Origin: CAWHHZ01 sp963829355
Lineage (GTDB): Bacteria > Acidobacteriota > Thermoanaerobaculia > Gp7-AA8 > JAHWKK01
Length of the DNA stretch: 64,000 nucleotides
Direction: 5' to 3'
Assembly: GCA_963829355.1 (NCBI GenBank)
Contig: CAWHHZ010000007.1
Span: 1-64,000, forward strand
Below, piece after piece: positions 46,886 to 57,244 of this stretch. Position 1 is the first letter of the stretch; each line of letters begins with the position of its first letter. A model generated the notes under the pieces. It searched no databases and was not told the origin of the DNA. It was given only the letters and a program-made list of their open reading frames with translations. A program made the translations under genes and the position numbers.

Positions 46886-47591
46886 TCAGCCCTGCGCCAG
46901 CTTGCGCTGTGCATCGAGGCTGTAGGGAGAGTCGGGATATTCATTTGCGATTCGTCTGTAGGCCTGCGTCGCCTTCTCCTGCTCGCCAGTCATCTCGTAC
47001 GCCTGCGCCAGCATCGCCAGCAGCACCGGACGTGGCAGCATCTCTTTCTCTGCGTCGATTCTCTGCTGGAGCTCGCCGATCACCGCCTCGGCATCTCCGG
47101 CGGCGAGTTGCATGTTCAACAGACTGAAAGCCGCGGTCGCCGCAAGCAGATGCTCCGGATGCTCGTCGATGAAGGCCTCGAATCTCGTGCGGGCGGAGTC
47201 GTAGTCGCCTCGTGATGCTTCCATCTGTCCCAGGTAGAGGGACGCCACGTCGGCTGCGTCGCGCGATCCAAACTCGTCGATCACGTTGCTGAAGATTGAT
47301 TCAGCAGCCTTTTCCCTGGCCTCTTCGGTGTCGTAGGTCGCGGCGGTCGAGGGGACCTTTTCGCCGACAGGCGTCTGCATCACGTCGATGCCCGTGCGCG
47401 AGCATCTTCTGCGCCTCGAGCTCCTGGCTGCGAAAATAGCCCGCGAGCACGGCTGCGGCTACCGCGAGCACGGCGACGGCGATCGCCGCGAAGATCAGCG
47501 GTTTGCGATTGCGTGCAGCGAACGAGTACGCGTCGTTGAGCTCGTCGAGGAACTTATCGTGCTTGATTGCTTGTCTTGTCTGTCGGTCCAT
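46886..47591 (-). CDS. TPR membrane protein, YfgM-like (one frameshift)
   Basis: The start at 47591 (MDRQTRQAIKHDKFLDELNDAYSF) resembles the N-terminus of YfgM/BamD-like tetratricopeptide proteins, then one membrane helix (PLIFAAIAVAVLAVAAAVLAG). A shift near 47390 leads to VMQTPVGEKVPSTAATY and periplasmic TPR repeats (AASLYLGQMEASRGDYDSARTRFEAF-type; AQAYEMTGEQEKATQAYRRIANEYPDSPYSLDA). Such proteins assist the SecYEG exit or protect exported proteins. About 235 residues. It is followed by the glycosyltransferase. Confidence 0.8.
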
Positions 47592-47736
47592 GACTCAGAG
47601 AACTCCTTCGAAGGTGCGATAAAATGGTATCGAAGCGGCGATCAGTTTCAAAGCAGCACGTGGACGAGGCATCCGGGTTGCAAATAACAAATCCCAACGC
47701 ATAGCTGCTATGATCGTATCTTCTGGAGGTAAATCG

Positions 47737-48906
47737 ATGCTTTCCCGCGGCCTCGCCGCCCTTACTGTCACAATCCTGCTCACGATGCCGGGCTCCGTCC
47801 AGGCTGAGAACGGAGGACCGATCGCGACTATTCTCTGCTATCACGTCGTCGAGTCCCCTTCCGATACGCACTTTGCGATCAGCCGCGAGGAGTTTCTGCG
47901 GCAGGTCACTTATCTCAAGGATACAGGCTACAACGTGATTCCGATGCAGGACCTCGTTCGGTTCTACGAGGGAAAGCTCGACTCTCTTCCGAAAAACGCA
48001 GTGGTGATAACCGTAGACGACGGATGGAAGTGCACCTACGACATCATCTACAAGGAACTTTCGAGACTGGAGGTCCCCTTCACGGCCTTCCTGTACCCAA
48101 AATTCATTCTCGGCGGCAACTACTCGCTCACCTGGGATCAGGTAAAAGAGATGGCCGACAACGGAGTCGACATCCAGAGCCACACCCTCTCGCACGGCTA
48201 TCTCACACGTGCTGAGAGCGGCCAGGGCAGCGGATATGCGACATGGCTGGAGAACGAGTTGCGCGAGAGCAAGCGAATTCTCGAGGAGAAGACCGGCAAG
48301 ACCGTCAGCGTCCTCGCGTATCCGTACGGCGCCTATGACGACTCGGTTGCAGAGGCGACCGCCAGAGCCGGATACTCCGCGGCATTGACGTGCAACTTCG
48401 GTTCAGTTCGTCCGGAGACGAACCCGCTCAAGCTCAACCGCGTCGTCATTGACCGCACCACAAGCTTTGCCCAGTTCCGCAAGTACCTCGGAACGGACGA
48501 TCTTGAGATCACCGACATCAGTCCGGCACCCGGGCAGAAGTGGAGCCAGGCTTATCCGGTCGTGGGCGCGAGGATCGTCAACCCGAAAGCCGTGGATCCA
48601 GAGTCAGTTCAGATGGCGATCCTGAACGGAGGTGACGTGCCTTTCTTCTACGATCCCCGGGACGGCTCAGTCTCTTTCGTGCTGGGTGATGAGGTTCCCG
48701 ACACCGAGCAGGAGGTCCTGGTCTGGGCCAGGGATCTGGCAAGTGGGGAGCGGCTGGAAGCGACGTGGAAGTTCCGGCCGGGGGATTTCGCTCCGGCGCG
48801 GCCAAAGGGCTGTCATCGCCGCGAAGCATACGTCGTCGCCACAAGCACACTCTCCCTCCCCCGGACCCGTCCTCACAGGCGGATCCTTCGAGTGAACGGG
48901 GACTGA
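47737..48906 (+). CDS. Secreted polysaccharide deacetylase
   Basis: The ATG at 47737 has a TGGAGG site 8 bp upstream and begins a signal peptide (SRGLAALTVTILLTMPGSVQA). The NodB domain shows TVDDGW (motif 1, first Asp catalytic, second metal), HTLSHGYL (motif 2 histidines), YPYG and the C-terminal histidine-poor end. It should remove N- or O-acetyl groups from an extracellular glycan, perhaps peptidoglycan or exopolysaccharide. After residue 360 the tail becomes basic and unlike the family, so a late frameshift is possible. The stop lies 2 bp before yhbY. Confidence 0.85.
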   Translation: MLSRGLAALTVTILLTMPGSVQAENGGPIATILCYHVVESPSDTHFAISREEFLRQVTYLKDTGYNVIPMQDLVRFYEGKLDSLPKNAVVITVDDGWKCTYDIIYKELSRLEVPFTAFLYPKFILGGNYSLTWDQVKEMADNGVDIQSHTLSHGYLTRAESGQGSGYATWLENELRESKRILEEKTGKTVSVLAYPYGAYDDSVAEATARAGYSAALTCNFGSVRPETNPLKLNRVVIDRTTSFAQFRKYLGTDDLEITDISPAPGQKWSQAYPVVGARIVNPKAVDPESVQMAILNGGDVPFFYDPRDGSVSFVLGDEVPDTEQEVLVWARDLASGERLEATWKFRPGDFAPARPKGCHRREAYVVATSTLSLPRTRPHRRILRVNGD

Positions 48907-48908
48907 CG

Positions 48909-49199
48909 ATGTTGAGCGCCAGGCAACGGAAACATCTTAAAGGACTCGCGCACAACCTGGATCCAGTCGTGCGCGTCGGCAAGGCCTCTGTCACTGAAGG
49001 AGTGGTCGCCGAGGCTCAGAAGGCGTTGGAAGCCCATGAACTGGTCAAAGTCCGGATCGAGCTCGATGATGGCGAGCAACGGCGGAGAATTGCCACTCAA
49101 CTGGCCGAGAGCACCGAGTCGGATCTGGTTGGTACGATCGGAAAGATCGCCATTCTGTTCCGGCAGCGAGCTGACGACTCGCACATCACGTTGCCCTAG
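48909..49199 (+). CDS. yhbY: YhbY/CRM-domain RNA-binding protein
   Basis: The 96-residue protein MLSARQRKHLKGLAHNLDPVVRVGKASVTEGVV has the CRM fold of YhbY. ALEAHELVKVRIELDD and GTIGKIAILFR complete the beta-alpha-beta pattern, with GKIAILFR in place of the usual GK(x)LVLYR. YhbY associates with pre-50S ribosomes. It follows the deacetylase by two bases (TGACGATG), so it is probably co-transcribed. Confidence 0.9.
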   Translation: MLSARQRKHLKGLAHNLDPVVRVGKASVTEGVVAEAQKALEAHELVKVRIELDDGEQRRRIATQLAESTESDLVGTIGKIAILFRQRADDSHITLP

Positions 49200-49204
49200 C
49201 CCAG

Positions 49205-49481
49205 GGCTGGCCCTAATGGCGTTGAGTTAAGGGTGCGACCCAGAATCGTCATGCCGAGCGGGCGGGTGGGTGGGCATGCGAGGCAGCTCGCGAGTTTCGT
49301 ACTCAGTGACGTCTGGGCCGCTGCATGAGCGAGCGCCAGCTCCACGCCGACAGAGCACGTAACTTGCGAGGCCCCCTTCGGTTTCCCCCTCCCCGCACCC
49401 CTCAGGACAGGCTCTCGCTTGCCCGCCCACCCGCCCGCTCGGGGTGACAATCGCTTAACTCAACGCCATTGGGGCTTGGCC
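49205..49481. repeat. 277-bp palindromic element between yhbY and the beta-barrel gene
   Basis: The outer arms (49205-49235 and about 49452-49481, GGCGTTGAGTTAAG and CTTAACTCAACGCC) and second arms (49253-49280 and 49416-49442, CCGAGCGGGCGGGTGGG) pair as an extended stem around a roughly 135-bp centre. No ORF of note lies inside. This is a MITE-like or REP-like candidate and the longest such element in the window. Confidence 0.82.
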
Positions 49482-49498
49482 CCACACGCAACAAAAGA

Positions 49499-49527
49499 AA
49501 AAGGGCAGGATCTCCTCCTGCCCTTTT
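49499..49527. terminator. Strong bidirectional intrinsic terminator
   Basis: AAAAGGGCAGGA (49499-49510) pairs perfectly with TCCTGCCCTTTT (49516-49527) around a TCTCC loop. Read on the minus strand the stem is followed by TTTTTCTTTT, and on the plus strand by TTTTC. It serves as the end of the long minus-strand run finishing with the beta-barrel gene and also of the plus-strand deacetylase-yhbY pair. Confidence 0.92.
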
Positions 49528-49552
49528 CAAATTCGCTTCGGGTGGATCCGGG

Positions 49553-50239
49553 CTACATCGTATAGGTGAAGCCGAGCACCAGCCGGTTCGTTTCGAACTC
49601 GAATCCTTCGATCGTCAGGATGTCGTCAGTCTCGAATCTCTCCCATTCGATGCCGGGGACGATTTTCCACCCGCTCTCCCCGAGACTGATCGGAATACCG
49701 CCCTCGATTCTGAACCCGGTGGTGTCTACGTCGGCACCGACTCCGAGATCGAGCTCTGCGCTTCCCACATACCCGCGCGCCATTAAGAAGTAGCCGAACT
49801 CGGCAGCGGGATCCGAGTGAAACATGACACCCGCACCGAGCGCTTCCTGATCCAGATCAGTTCCTCCGAAGAAGTCATCGAAGAAAAATGTATCGACGCT
49901 GAGCGAGTCGATCCTGACGGCGAAATCCAGATCGATGTTCTTCGTGACACCGTACCCTGCCGACACTTCAATACGGTCCCTCGAGTAGTCGGCCAGGTTG
50001 AAGAAATCGAATCCGAGTCCACTCTCGAAATCGTGATCGAGCTGACCCTTCATCACAAAACCCTGGTTGCGATACTCCACGATGAATCCGAGAGAGCTCT
50101 GCCGATCGGTATCGAAGCCCTCGCCTCCGACACTCAGCTCCGTCTCGTAGTTCGAGTACTTGCCTCCGAGCGTAAACTCCTGGCCGTAGGCCGAGACAGC
50201 CACAACCACGCACACGAACGCCATTGCGATACGTTTCAT
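49553..50239 (-). CDS. Outer-membrane beta-barrel protein, porin-like
   Basis: From the ATG at 50239 (GAGG site 6 bp upstream) there is a signal peptide MKRIAMAFVCVVVAVSAYGQ and then about 208 residues of alternating hydrophobic/hydrophilic strands with aromatic belts (LGGKYSNYETELSV, GFIVEYRNQGFVMKGQL, VSAGYGVTKNIDLDFAVRI) ending VLGFTYTM. An aromatic residue close to the C-terminus fits BAM-assembled barrels. No close family could be named. It sits 32 bp after dsbD and is the last gene before the terminator. Confidence 0.78.
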   Translation of the reverse strand: MKRIAMAFVCVVVAVSAYGQEFTLGGKYSNYETELSVGGEGFDTDRQSSLGFIVEYRNQGFVMKGQLDHDFESGLGFDFFNLADYSRDRIEVSAGYGVTKNIDLDFAVRIDSLSVDTFFFDDFFGGTDLDQEALGAGVMFHSDPAAEFGYFLMARGYVGSAELDLGVGADVDTTGFRIEGGIPISLGESGWKIVPGIEWERFETDDILTIEGFEFETNRLVLGFTYTM

Positions 50240-50271
50240 TGTTTCCTCACTTTGAATGAATTGAAGTTGCT

Positions 50272-52069
50272 TCAATGGATCCGCTGCATACGCGCCAGGA
50301 ACGGATCGGCCTTTTCGAAACCGACGAGCCTGGAGCTCTCAACTTCAGTGCCGGATGAATCGATGAACACGATCGTCGGTACACCGAGGATGTCGAACTG
50401 CCCGGTCAGGGCGACGGTCTGTTCCGCTCCCGGCCTGGTGAGGTCCGCCTTGAGCCTGACGAACCGCTCCGATTCAGCGACGACATCGCCATCGCTGAAT
50501 GTCAGTGCATCGAGCTCCTTACACGGGATGCACCAGTCGGCGTAGAAGTCGATGATGACAGGCCGCCCCGCCTCCCGCGCCTCCGCCAGCCTTGCCTCAC
50601 TAAACGTATCCCACGCGACATGCGGCCCTCTTTCCTGAGGCAGAGCAAAAGCGACTCCGCCGATCAGAAGCACGATTCCGGACACGATCCTGATGACGTT
50701 TCCGGCACGTGTTGCACCGCTGCTGAAAAACAGAAAGCCCGCCCCCGTGAGAAGACTGATCGCGATTCCCCATCGGTAGATGTCGTCCCCCACGACCGGC
50801 CGAAGAAAATAGAACGCCATCGCGATGAGGATGAAGCCGAAAGCCTTCTTGACCTGATCGAGCCACGGCCCCGACCGAGGCATCGAATTCGCCGCACTCG
50901 AGAACAACCCCAGGATCAGGTACGGCACGCCCAGACCGAGCGCGAGCACGAAGAACAGGGTGAAGCCGATCGCGACACTTCCACTCTGAGAAACCAGAGC
51001 GATCAGCGAAATCACGAAAGGGCCGACACAGGGAGCTGCAACGATACCTGCGAGCAATCCCATCGTCAGTGCACCGGCATAGCCGGCCTTGCCACCGGAC
51101 CTCGACATGATGAACTGAGGAACCCGAATGTCGTAGAGACCGAACATCGAGGCAGCCAGAACGATCATCAGAAGTGCGAAAAACACCAGAACGGCACTCG
51201 ATTGGAGCCACGCACCGAAAAGACGACCAGACAGAGCGGAGGTGACGCCGAGGGCTGAATACGTCACAGCGATACCCAGCACGTAGAGCAATGACAGAGC
51301 GACCCGATTCATCCCCTTCCCCTGCTGGGAAGAGAAGTAACCGATCGTGATCGGGATCAGCGGATAGACACAAGGAGTCAGATTCAGCGCCAGTCCAAGA
51401 ACGAACACTGCCAGGAGCGTGAGCAACATTCCCCGGGACTCGAACGTCTGCTGGATGTCAGTGCCGAACATCCCTCCACTCCCGGCAGGCGCGGCACTCA
51501 GCGGCTGAAACTGTGCTGAGGGTGAGGTTCCCGATCCTGCCAGAGCATCGACCGTGGTACCCGAGACGCCCTCGCCGATCGAGGTCTCGACTACCGCCTC
51601 CCGAGGAGGAAGACAGACGGTGTCGTTACAGGCCTGGTAGTAAAGCACCACTCGTACGGTCGTGTCCTCCGAGGCGAGTCTCGTGGCCTTGAAAGGAATC
51701 AGTGTCGAACCTTCATAGACCGCAAGAAGGTTTCCGCCAGCGAAGGAGAAGGGACGCTCGACATGCTGAGGATACTGAATATCCGTGACCTCGAGTGCCG
51801 GCGACTCGATACGCAGAGCCGTCGGGATGGCGAACTCGTCATTCGGATTCGCAGAATTGATGTGCCATGTATCGGCGATGTCCACAATGACTGTTCCCGA
51901 TACCTGATCTCCCGGCTGATACTGTTCCTGGTCGAACTCGACCGACAGCTCGACGCGCGAGGGCTCCTTCCGCGGAGAGTCGCCCATGAGAAGACTCTGC
52001 GCCCCGAGGACAGGAGCGAGAACGAAGCAGAGGAGAACCGCGATCGCGGTGTGTCCGATATATTTTCAT
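50272..52069 (-). CDS. dsbD: Thiol:disulfide interchange protein DsbD (5' frameshift)
   Basis: DsbD carries electrons from cytosolic thioredoxin to the periplasm. The alpha domain has the redox pair in YYQACNDTVCLPP, the membrane beta domain has LTPCVYPLIP and VAAPCVGPFV on eight helices, and the C-terminal gamma thioredoxin has DFYADWCIPCKELDAL. The continuous frame lacks a signal peptide, but a one-base shift near 52050 adds MKIYRT and TAIAVLLCFVLAPVLGAQ from the ATG at 52069, giving about 599 residues. It follows the thioredoxin-TPR gene by 11 bp. Confidence 0.92.
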
Positions 52070-52080
52070 TGGGATGGGCC

Positions 52081-52925
52081 CTACTGAGCCGATGCTGCGG
52101 ATTGAACACGTGGGAGAAGGGTCTCCACGTTCTCCATCAGGGGTGAGTCGGGATGATCCGCCTTGAACTTCTTCAGCGCCGCGAGCGAATGATCGAAGTC
52201 CTTCTTGAGGTAGTACACCTCAGCCATCAGTACCTGTCCGCGCTCCCACGTCTCACCGCGGGACGTCACATCCGAAAGCCTCTGCACGGATCTGATCGCT
52301 TCATCATGGTTCCCCAGGTATGCCTGCACTCGCGCCAGCTCGTAGAAGGCCTCGCTTCTTATCTTCGGAGCCACGAGTCGTATCCGTGCCGAGAGCCTCC
52401 AGAGTGTCTCTGAGCTCTGGCGAAGCCGCGGCGCGCCGCGATCTCCCGACTCAGCTCGAGTGTCTCCTCGTCCGAAAGACGTCCCTTCGCGGCACTGTCC
52501 ATCCGGCTCTCGAACTCCCGCCACTTCGACTTCTCCTCCAGGAGCTGTGCCGTAAACTCCGGCGCCGGAGCGTAGCCGGCGATCATGCCGACGATCATCA
52601 TGTCCGAAGTGAGAAGGAACAGCGTAGGAAGACTCCTTACCTGGAGCTCGCTCGAAATCCGTGTCCCTTCCTTGCCGTCTTCGGTGTTGAGCTGCAGGAG
52701 AATCATGTCGGCCGTGGCCCGCTGGAACGATTCGGAGGGGAACACCTCCTGGGCCATCTTCTTACACCAGCCGCACCATGAGGCATACATCTCGACCAGC
52801 ATGAGCTGGTCGTTTTTGTCAGCTTCCGCCTGCGCTTCCTGAAACGATTTCTTCCAGACAGACGCGTGTGCGGGTGTCGCGGCCATCAACGCCACGAGAA
52901 CTACTGATATCGAAAGACGCCTCAC
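52081..52925 (-). CDS. Exported thioredoxin-fold protein with C-terminal TPR (one frameshift)
   Basis: A GTG at 52925 (GGAGG upstream) starts a signal peptide RRLSISVVLVALMAATPAHA. The thioredoxin domain has MYASWCGWCKKMAQEVF (a CGWC site) and RSLPTLFLL with the cis-proline. A shift near 52430 leads to tetratricopeptide-like repeats SEAFYELARVQAYLGNHDEAIRSVQRL, GQVLMAEVYYLKKDFDHSLAALKKFKADHP. It is about 281 residues and periplasmic. Immediately followed by dsbD, it is a plausible DsbD-fed reductase or chaperone for exported cysteines. Confidence 0.8.
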
Positions 52926-53044
52926 ATTTCCTCCGCTCCGAAAAACCTGCCCCTCCGAACCCCTATTCCGATTCGAAGTGGCGGAGGTGTGACGTCCAAT
53001 CGCCGAAATGGTTGCGCCGATGTGAGTCCGGCCTGGTTGATTGA

Positions 53045-54316
53045 TCAGCCGATCGTGTCGAGACCACCCATGTACGGCTTCAGGGCTTCCGGAATCCTCA
53101 CCGTGCCATCGCCCTGCTGGTAGTTCTCCAGAACGGCTACCATCGTACGGCCGACGGCCAGGGCCGAACCGTTCAGCGTATGCACGAACCCGATCTTCTT
53201 GTCCTCGGGGCGATAGCGTATGTTGGCCCGGCGCGCCTGGAAGTCGGTGAAGTTCGAGCACGACGAGATCTCACGATAGCTGTTCTGCCCCGGCAGCCAC
53301 ACTTCGAGATCGTAGGTCTTCGCGGCCGAAAATCCGAGATCTCCGGTGCAGAGAGAGACCACGCGGTATGGCAACTCCAGCCGCCGGAGAACCTCTTCCG
53401 CGTGGGACGTAAGCCTCTCCAGCTCATCCCACGACTCTTCAGGCGAGACGAACTTGACCAGCTCCACCTTGTCGAACTGATGCTGACGGATCAGGCCTCT
53501 CGTGTCTTTTCCGTAGGAGCCCGCCTCACTGCGAAAGCACGGCGTGTACGCGCAGTACGAGATCGGAAGATCAGACTCAGCAAGAACTTCTTCCCGATGC
53601 AGATTGGTTACGGGCACCTCCGCCGTCGGGATCAGGTAGTACTCGCGTTCACCCTCGAGACGGAACAGATCATCCTTGAACTTCGGAAGCTGGCCGGTTC
53701 CCTGGAGTGAGTCAGCATTCACGATGAAAGGCGGCAGCACCTCCACGTAATCATGCTGGCTCGTATGCAGGTCGAGCATGAAGTGGGTGAGTGCTCGCTC
53801 GAGACGCGCGCCCGCACCGCGCAGGACGGCGAAGCGGGCGCCCGTGATCTTCGCGGCTCTGTCGAAATCGATGATCCCGAGCGCCTCACCGATCTCCCAA
53901 TGCGGCTTCGGCTCGAAGTCGAAGAAAGGGATCTCTCCCCATGTCCGCTCTACCCGGTTCTCACTCTCATCGGTCCCGACAGGTACCGTCTCGTGCGGAA
54001 GATTCGGCAGACTGAGCTCCACCTGGCTCATCTCCGCTTCCACTGCCGTCAACCGTCCTTCGAGAGCCTTGATGGAGGCTCCCACCTCACGCATCGCCGC
54101 AATCCGATCCTCGGCATCCTGCTTTTCCTTCTTGAGACGGGCGATCTCCTGCGAGACGTTGTTTCGTTCGGCGCGAAGCTGCTCGACTTCCTGGAGGATC
54201 TCGCGACGCTCACGGTCCAGCGAAAGAAGTGAGTCGAGCGGCGCTTCGCTCCTGCGGTTCTCGAGAGCTGTTCTGTACTGTTCGGAGTGTTCTCTGAGGT
54301 AGCTGCGGTCCAACAT
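53045..54316 (-). CDS. serS: Seryl-tRNA synthetase
   Basis: The 423-residue class II synthetase has the N-terminal antiparallel coiled-coil arm (LRAERNNVSQEIARLKKEKQDAEDRI) that grips the long tRNA-Ser arm, motif 2 (FRSEAGSYGKDTRGLIRQHQF), and motif 3 (LNGSALAVGRTMVAVLENYQ). Length and domain order are normal and there is no break. It charges tRNA-Ser and tRNA-Sec. It is flanked on both sides by exported-protein genes on the same strand. Confidence 0.96.
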   Translation of the reverse strand: MLDRSYLREHSEQYRTALENRRSEAPLDSLLSLDRERREILQEVEQLRAERNNVSQEIARLKKEKQDAEDRIAAMREVGASIKALEGRLTAVEAEMSQVELSLPNLPHETVPVGTDESENRVERTWGEIPFFDFEPKPHWEIGEALGIIDFDRAAKITGARFAVLRGAGARLERALTHFMLDLHTSQHDYVEVLPPFIVNADSLQGTGQLPKFKDDLFRLEGEREYYLIPTAEVPVTNLHREEVLAESDLPISYCAYTPCFRSEAGSYGKDTRGLIRQHQFDKVELVKFVSPEESWDELERLTSHAEEVLRRLELPYRVVSLCTGDLGFSAAKTYDLEVWLPGQNSYREISSCSNFTDFQARRANIRYRPEDKKIGFVHTLNGSALAVGRTMVAVLENYQQGDGTVRIPEALKPYMGGLDTIG

Positions 54317-54382
54317 GAGCCGATGATACCCAACATCTCTGCTTCTGTCTTTATGGGCACCGCGTCCTGATCGTTCTCTGCA

Positions 54383-56027
54383 TCATCGGCGTCGGACGCT
54401 CCGCTGGCGACCCGTCACAGGCTCCAGATCTCCCGAAACGACCAGCGCCGCCCCTTGCGAGCCGCCGGCCCCGATCGAGTGCGCATCGATCATGACCGTG
54501 TAGCGGCCGGCCGCAGGCACTCTCAGTTCGACCGACTCGAGGTTGTTGAGGCGATCCGGCGACGACCCCAGAGATGCGTTGCCGAGATGAACCTCGCCAT
54601 CGGGACCCACCACGCGCAGATCGAGGTCGTTCACGAGGCGGGAAACATTCGCCGGTTGCGCCGAACCGGTTCCTGGAGGATCGACCCACGCGAGCACGAT
54701 GCGGAGAGACCGAGCCTCTCCGACATCGAACTGGTATCTGATCGTCTCGCCCTCTCTCAGAATGAGCGAGTCCATGTCTTTCACCCAGAGTGCCTCCGGA
54801 TCCCCGCTGAGAGGTAGAACATCATCGAGGACCGGCATCCCGAACCCCTGTTGATACGATGGCACCGGCTCGATGGGATACGTCCCATCGGCTCCGTCGA
54901 AGAAAAGTGCCGGCGTCGCGGCTGCGACGAGCGTGGCTTTGATCAACGCGGAGGATGGAGCGAATCCACGATCGGAAGGGCCGCCACCATCGATGTAGCC
55001 CTCACGGTAGTACTGCCGGACGAGCGCCGCCGCTCCGGCGATGAGCGGACCTGACCACGACGTCCCTCCCTGGGTGGAGCTGTTGCAGTTTTCCTCTCCG
55101 ATCTGAAAATCGGTGTCGCCCGCGAATACGAAGGCGGGTGCGATGAGCTCCGGCTTGAGGCGACCATCAATGGTCGGACCGCTCCCGCTCCAGAAGAGGA
55201 CAGCGGGATGATCGCTGTACCAACTGAAACCACCCACCTGCAGTGTGTTCTTTGCCGAGCCGGGGCTCGAGAGGGATGATGACTCCCAGTTGTCCCGCGT
55301 TCCCGGTGTTGAACACCACCAGCATGTCGGGGTGCTCGTAAATGAACTGGTCGATCTGCCTGGTCGAGTCGTTGTAGTTGGCGGTCGGCGGTATGGCGCC
55401 GGGGGGCGCTCCCTGCCGGTCTCCCCAGGAGTTCGAGTGGATTCTCGCTCCCTGGTCGTACGCCTGCTGCAGGACCGCCGTGAGATCTCGAACGGGGCAT
55501 CGGAGCCCCGGTCGCTGCGAGCAGAGGTCGCCGCCGATATACCCTGCATCCTGAATGACGAGCTGAGCTGCCGGCGCGATCGCATCATTGCGGTCCCACG
55601 CTCCGAGCCTGCCGTGGTCCCCGGCGATAGTGCCGGCCGCATGGGTCCCATGTCCCTGATTGTCCCAGCTCTCGCTCAAGACTGACGAGTCGCAGCCTGG
55701 AGCCGAAGGGTACTCCGAGCACGAGTAGAGGAAGTCGTACGCAATCACTTTCCGCCGGGAAGGATCGACATGGGACGACTCCAGCGATCCGTCAGAGGCA
55801 ATGGTATTGACCGGCGGCATCGATCCGTCCGGCTCTGCGAAGAAACAGTTGTCCCAGTCGAGACCCGTATCGAGAACCGCGACGATCTCTCCCTGGCCGA
55901 GAAGACCAGCCTCGTGAAGAGGACGATCACCGGATGCAGAACCCGACTGCAATGCGCGAACGGCCTTGTCACTTCCGGCGAGAGGCAGGGAGAACAGCAA
56001 AGCCGCAACAACCAATAACTTTTTCAC
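54383..56027 (-). CDS. Secreted S8 subtilisin-like protease (frameshifted)
   Basis: A GTG at 56027 begins the signal peptide KKLLVVAALLFSLPLAG. The catalytic triad is in VAVLDTGLDWD (Asp), NQGHGTHAAGTIAGDHG (His) and GGTSWSGPL (Ser). A frame change near 55250 joins VVFNTGNAGQLGVIIPLEP to the LQVGGFSWYSDHPAVLFWSGSGPT-like second half. After the protease domain comes a beta-sandwich (P/pre-peptidase C-like) with DLDLRVVGPDGEVHLGN. About 548 residues. The N-terminus is short, so there is no obvious long propeptide. Confidence 0.85.
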
Positions 56028-56091
56028 GACAAGAAGAACCACCCGACAGCCCCCGGGATGTTCCTCGAAGGTCTGAAGGCACGGAGCCGGT

Positions 56092-57186
56092 TCAATGGAT
56101 GAGCTTGCGCCTGTTCCTGATGTAGTCGGCGAGGATGAACTCCGCGAGGTTGTGGGGCGACGCATAGAACGCCCTCCCCCGATTGACCCGCGAGAGCTGA
56201 TCGACGAAGTCGACGAGCATGGGATCCGTCGCGAGCATGAAGGTGGTGATCGGGATACCGGCGCGGCGGCAGCGATCCGCTTCGTCGAGCGTCTTGTTCA
56301 CGATCTTCAGGTCGAGACCGAAGGAGTTCGTGTAGAGCCCCTCGGGGGTGTGAAGCGCCGAGGGCTTGCCGTCCGTGATCATGAAGATCTGCTTGTTTGC
56401 GTGTCGGCGCCGGCGCAGAATCATCTGCGCGAGCTCGAGACCGGCCTTTGTGTTCGTGTGGTACGGACCGACCTGGACGTACGGAATCTGAGAGATGGGA
56501 ACTTCCTGTGCGTCATCACCGAACAGAAGGACGTCAATCGAGTCTTTCGGAAACTTCGTCAGAATGAGCTCCGTCAATGCCAGCGCGACCTTTTTCGCGG
56601 GCGTGATTCTGTCCTCACCATAGAGAATCATCGAGTGCGAGATATCGATCATCACGACTGTCGCACAATTGCTCCCGTGCTCCGTCTCGTAGACCTCGAG
56701 ATCCTCTTCACGAACCGTGATGGCCCCATCCGGCCCGCTGTTCCTGACGGCATTCTCCAGGGTGCGACGGGCATCGATCGATGAGGGATCATCACCAAAG
56801 ACATACTTGCGAGTCTCGGTGAGGCGTTCGGTCCCCCGTCCGGAATGAGGCACCGAGTGATAACCCGGCATCGATTTCCGGAGACCACCGAATATCTCAT
56901 CGAGCGCATCCCGGCGGATCTCGCGCTCTCCGGAGAGAGTCAGCGAAAGAGCACCGTCCGCGTCACTGGTGAGAAGACCATCATCGATCAACCGGTCGAA
57001 GAAGGCCTCGAGATCCACACGATCGTCGATGATGCCTCGCTGCTGGAGCTGACGCATCCAGTCGATGGCCTGGTCTGGATCTCCACCCGCCCGGAGCAGA
57101 AGCTGGTTGAACAGTTGTCGCAGCGCCTCCTCACTCAGGAGACGCTCGATCAGCGATGGATCAACGTGGAGGTATCGGTGTCTCAT
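56092..57186 (-). CDS. VWA-domain protein partnering a MoxR ATPase
   Basis: The 364-residue cytosolic protein has an N-terminal helical region (LIERLLSEEALRQLFNQLLL) and a C-terminal von Willebrand A domain with MIDAS residues in MIDISHSMILYG (Asp181, Ser183, Ser185), NTKAGLELA and MITDGKPSAL. Such proteins are usually client-binding partners of MoxR-type AAA ATPases that insert metals or remodel complexes. It follows the RHH/TPR gene by 58 bp and precedes the subtilase by 64 bp. Confidence 0.87.
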   Translation of the reverse strand: MRHRYLHVDPSLIERLLSEEALRQLFNQLLLRAGGDPDQAIDWMRQLQQRGIIDDRVDLEAFFDRLIDDGLLTSDADGALSLTLSGEREIRRDALDEIFGGLRKSMPGYHSVPHSGRGTERLTETRKYVFGDDPSSIDARRTLENAVRNSGPDGAITVREEDLEVYETEHGSNCATVVMIDISHSMILYGEDRITPAKKVALALTELILTKFPKDSIDVLLFGDDAQEVPISQIPYVQVGPYHTNTKAGLELAQMILRRRRHANKQIFMITDGKPSALHTPEGLYTNSFGLDLKIVNKTLDEADRCRRAGIPITTFMLATDPMLVDFVDQLSRVNRGRAFYASPHNLAEFILADYIRNRRKLIH

Positions 57187-57244
57187 TCGGGCAACTCGAT
57201 CGACCCATCGCGCGGAAAAGCAACCAGAACAGAACCGGCGATGG

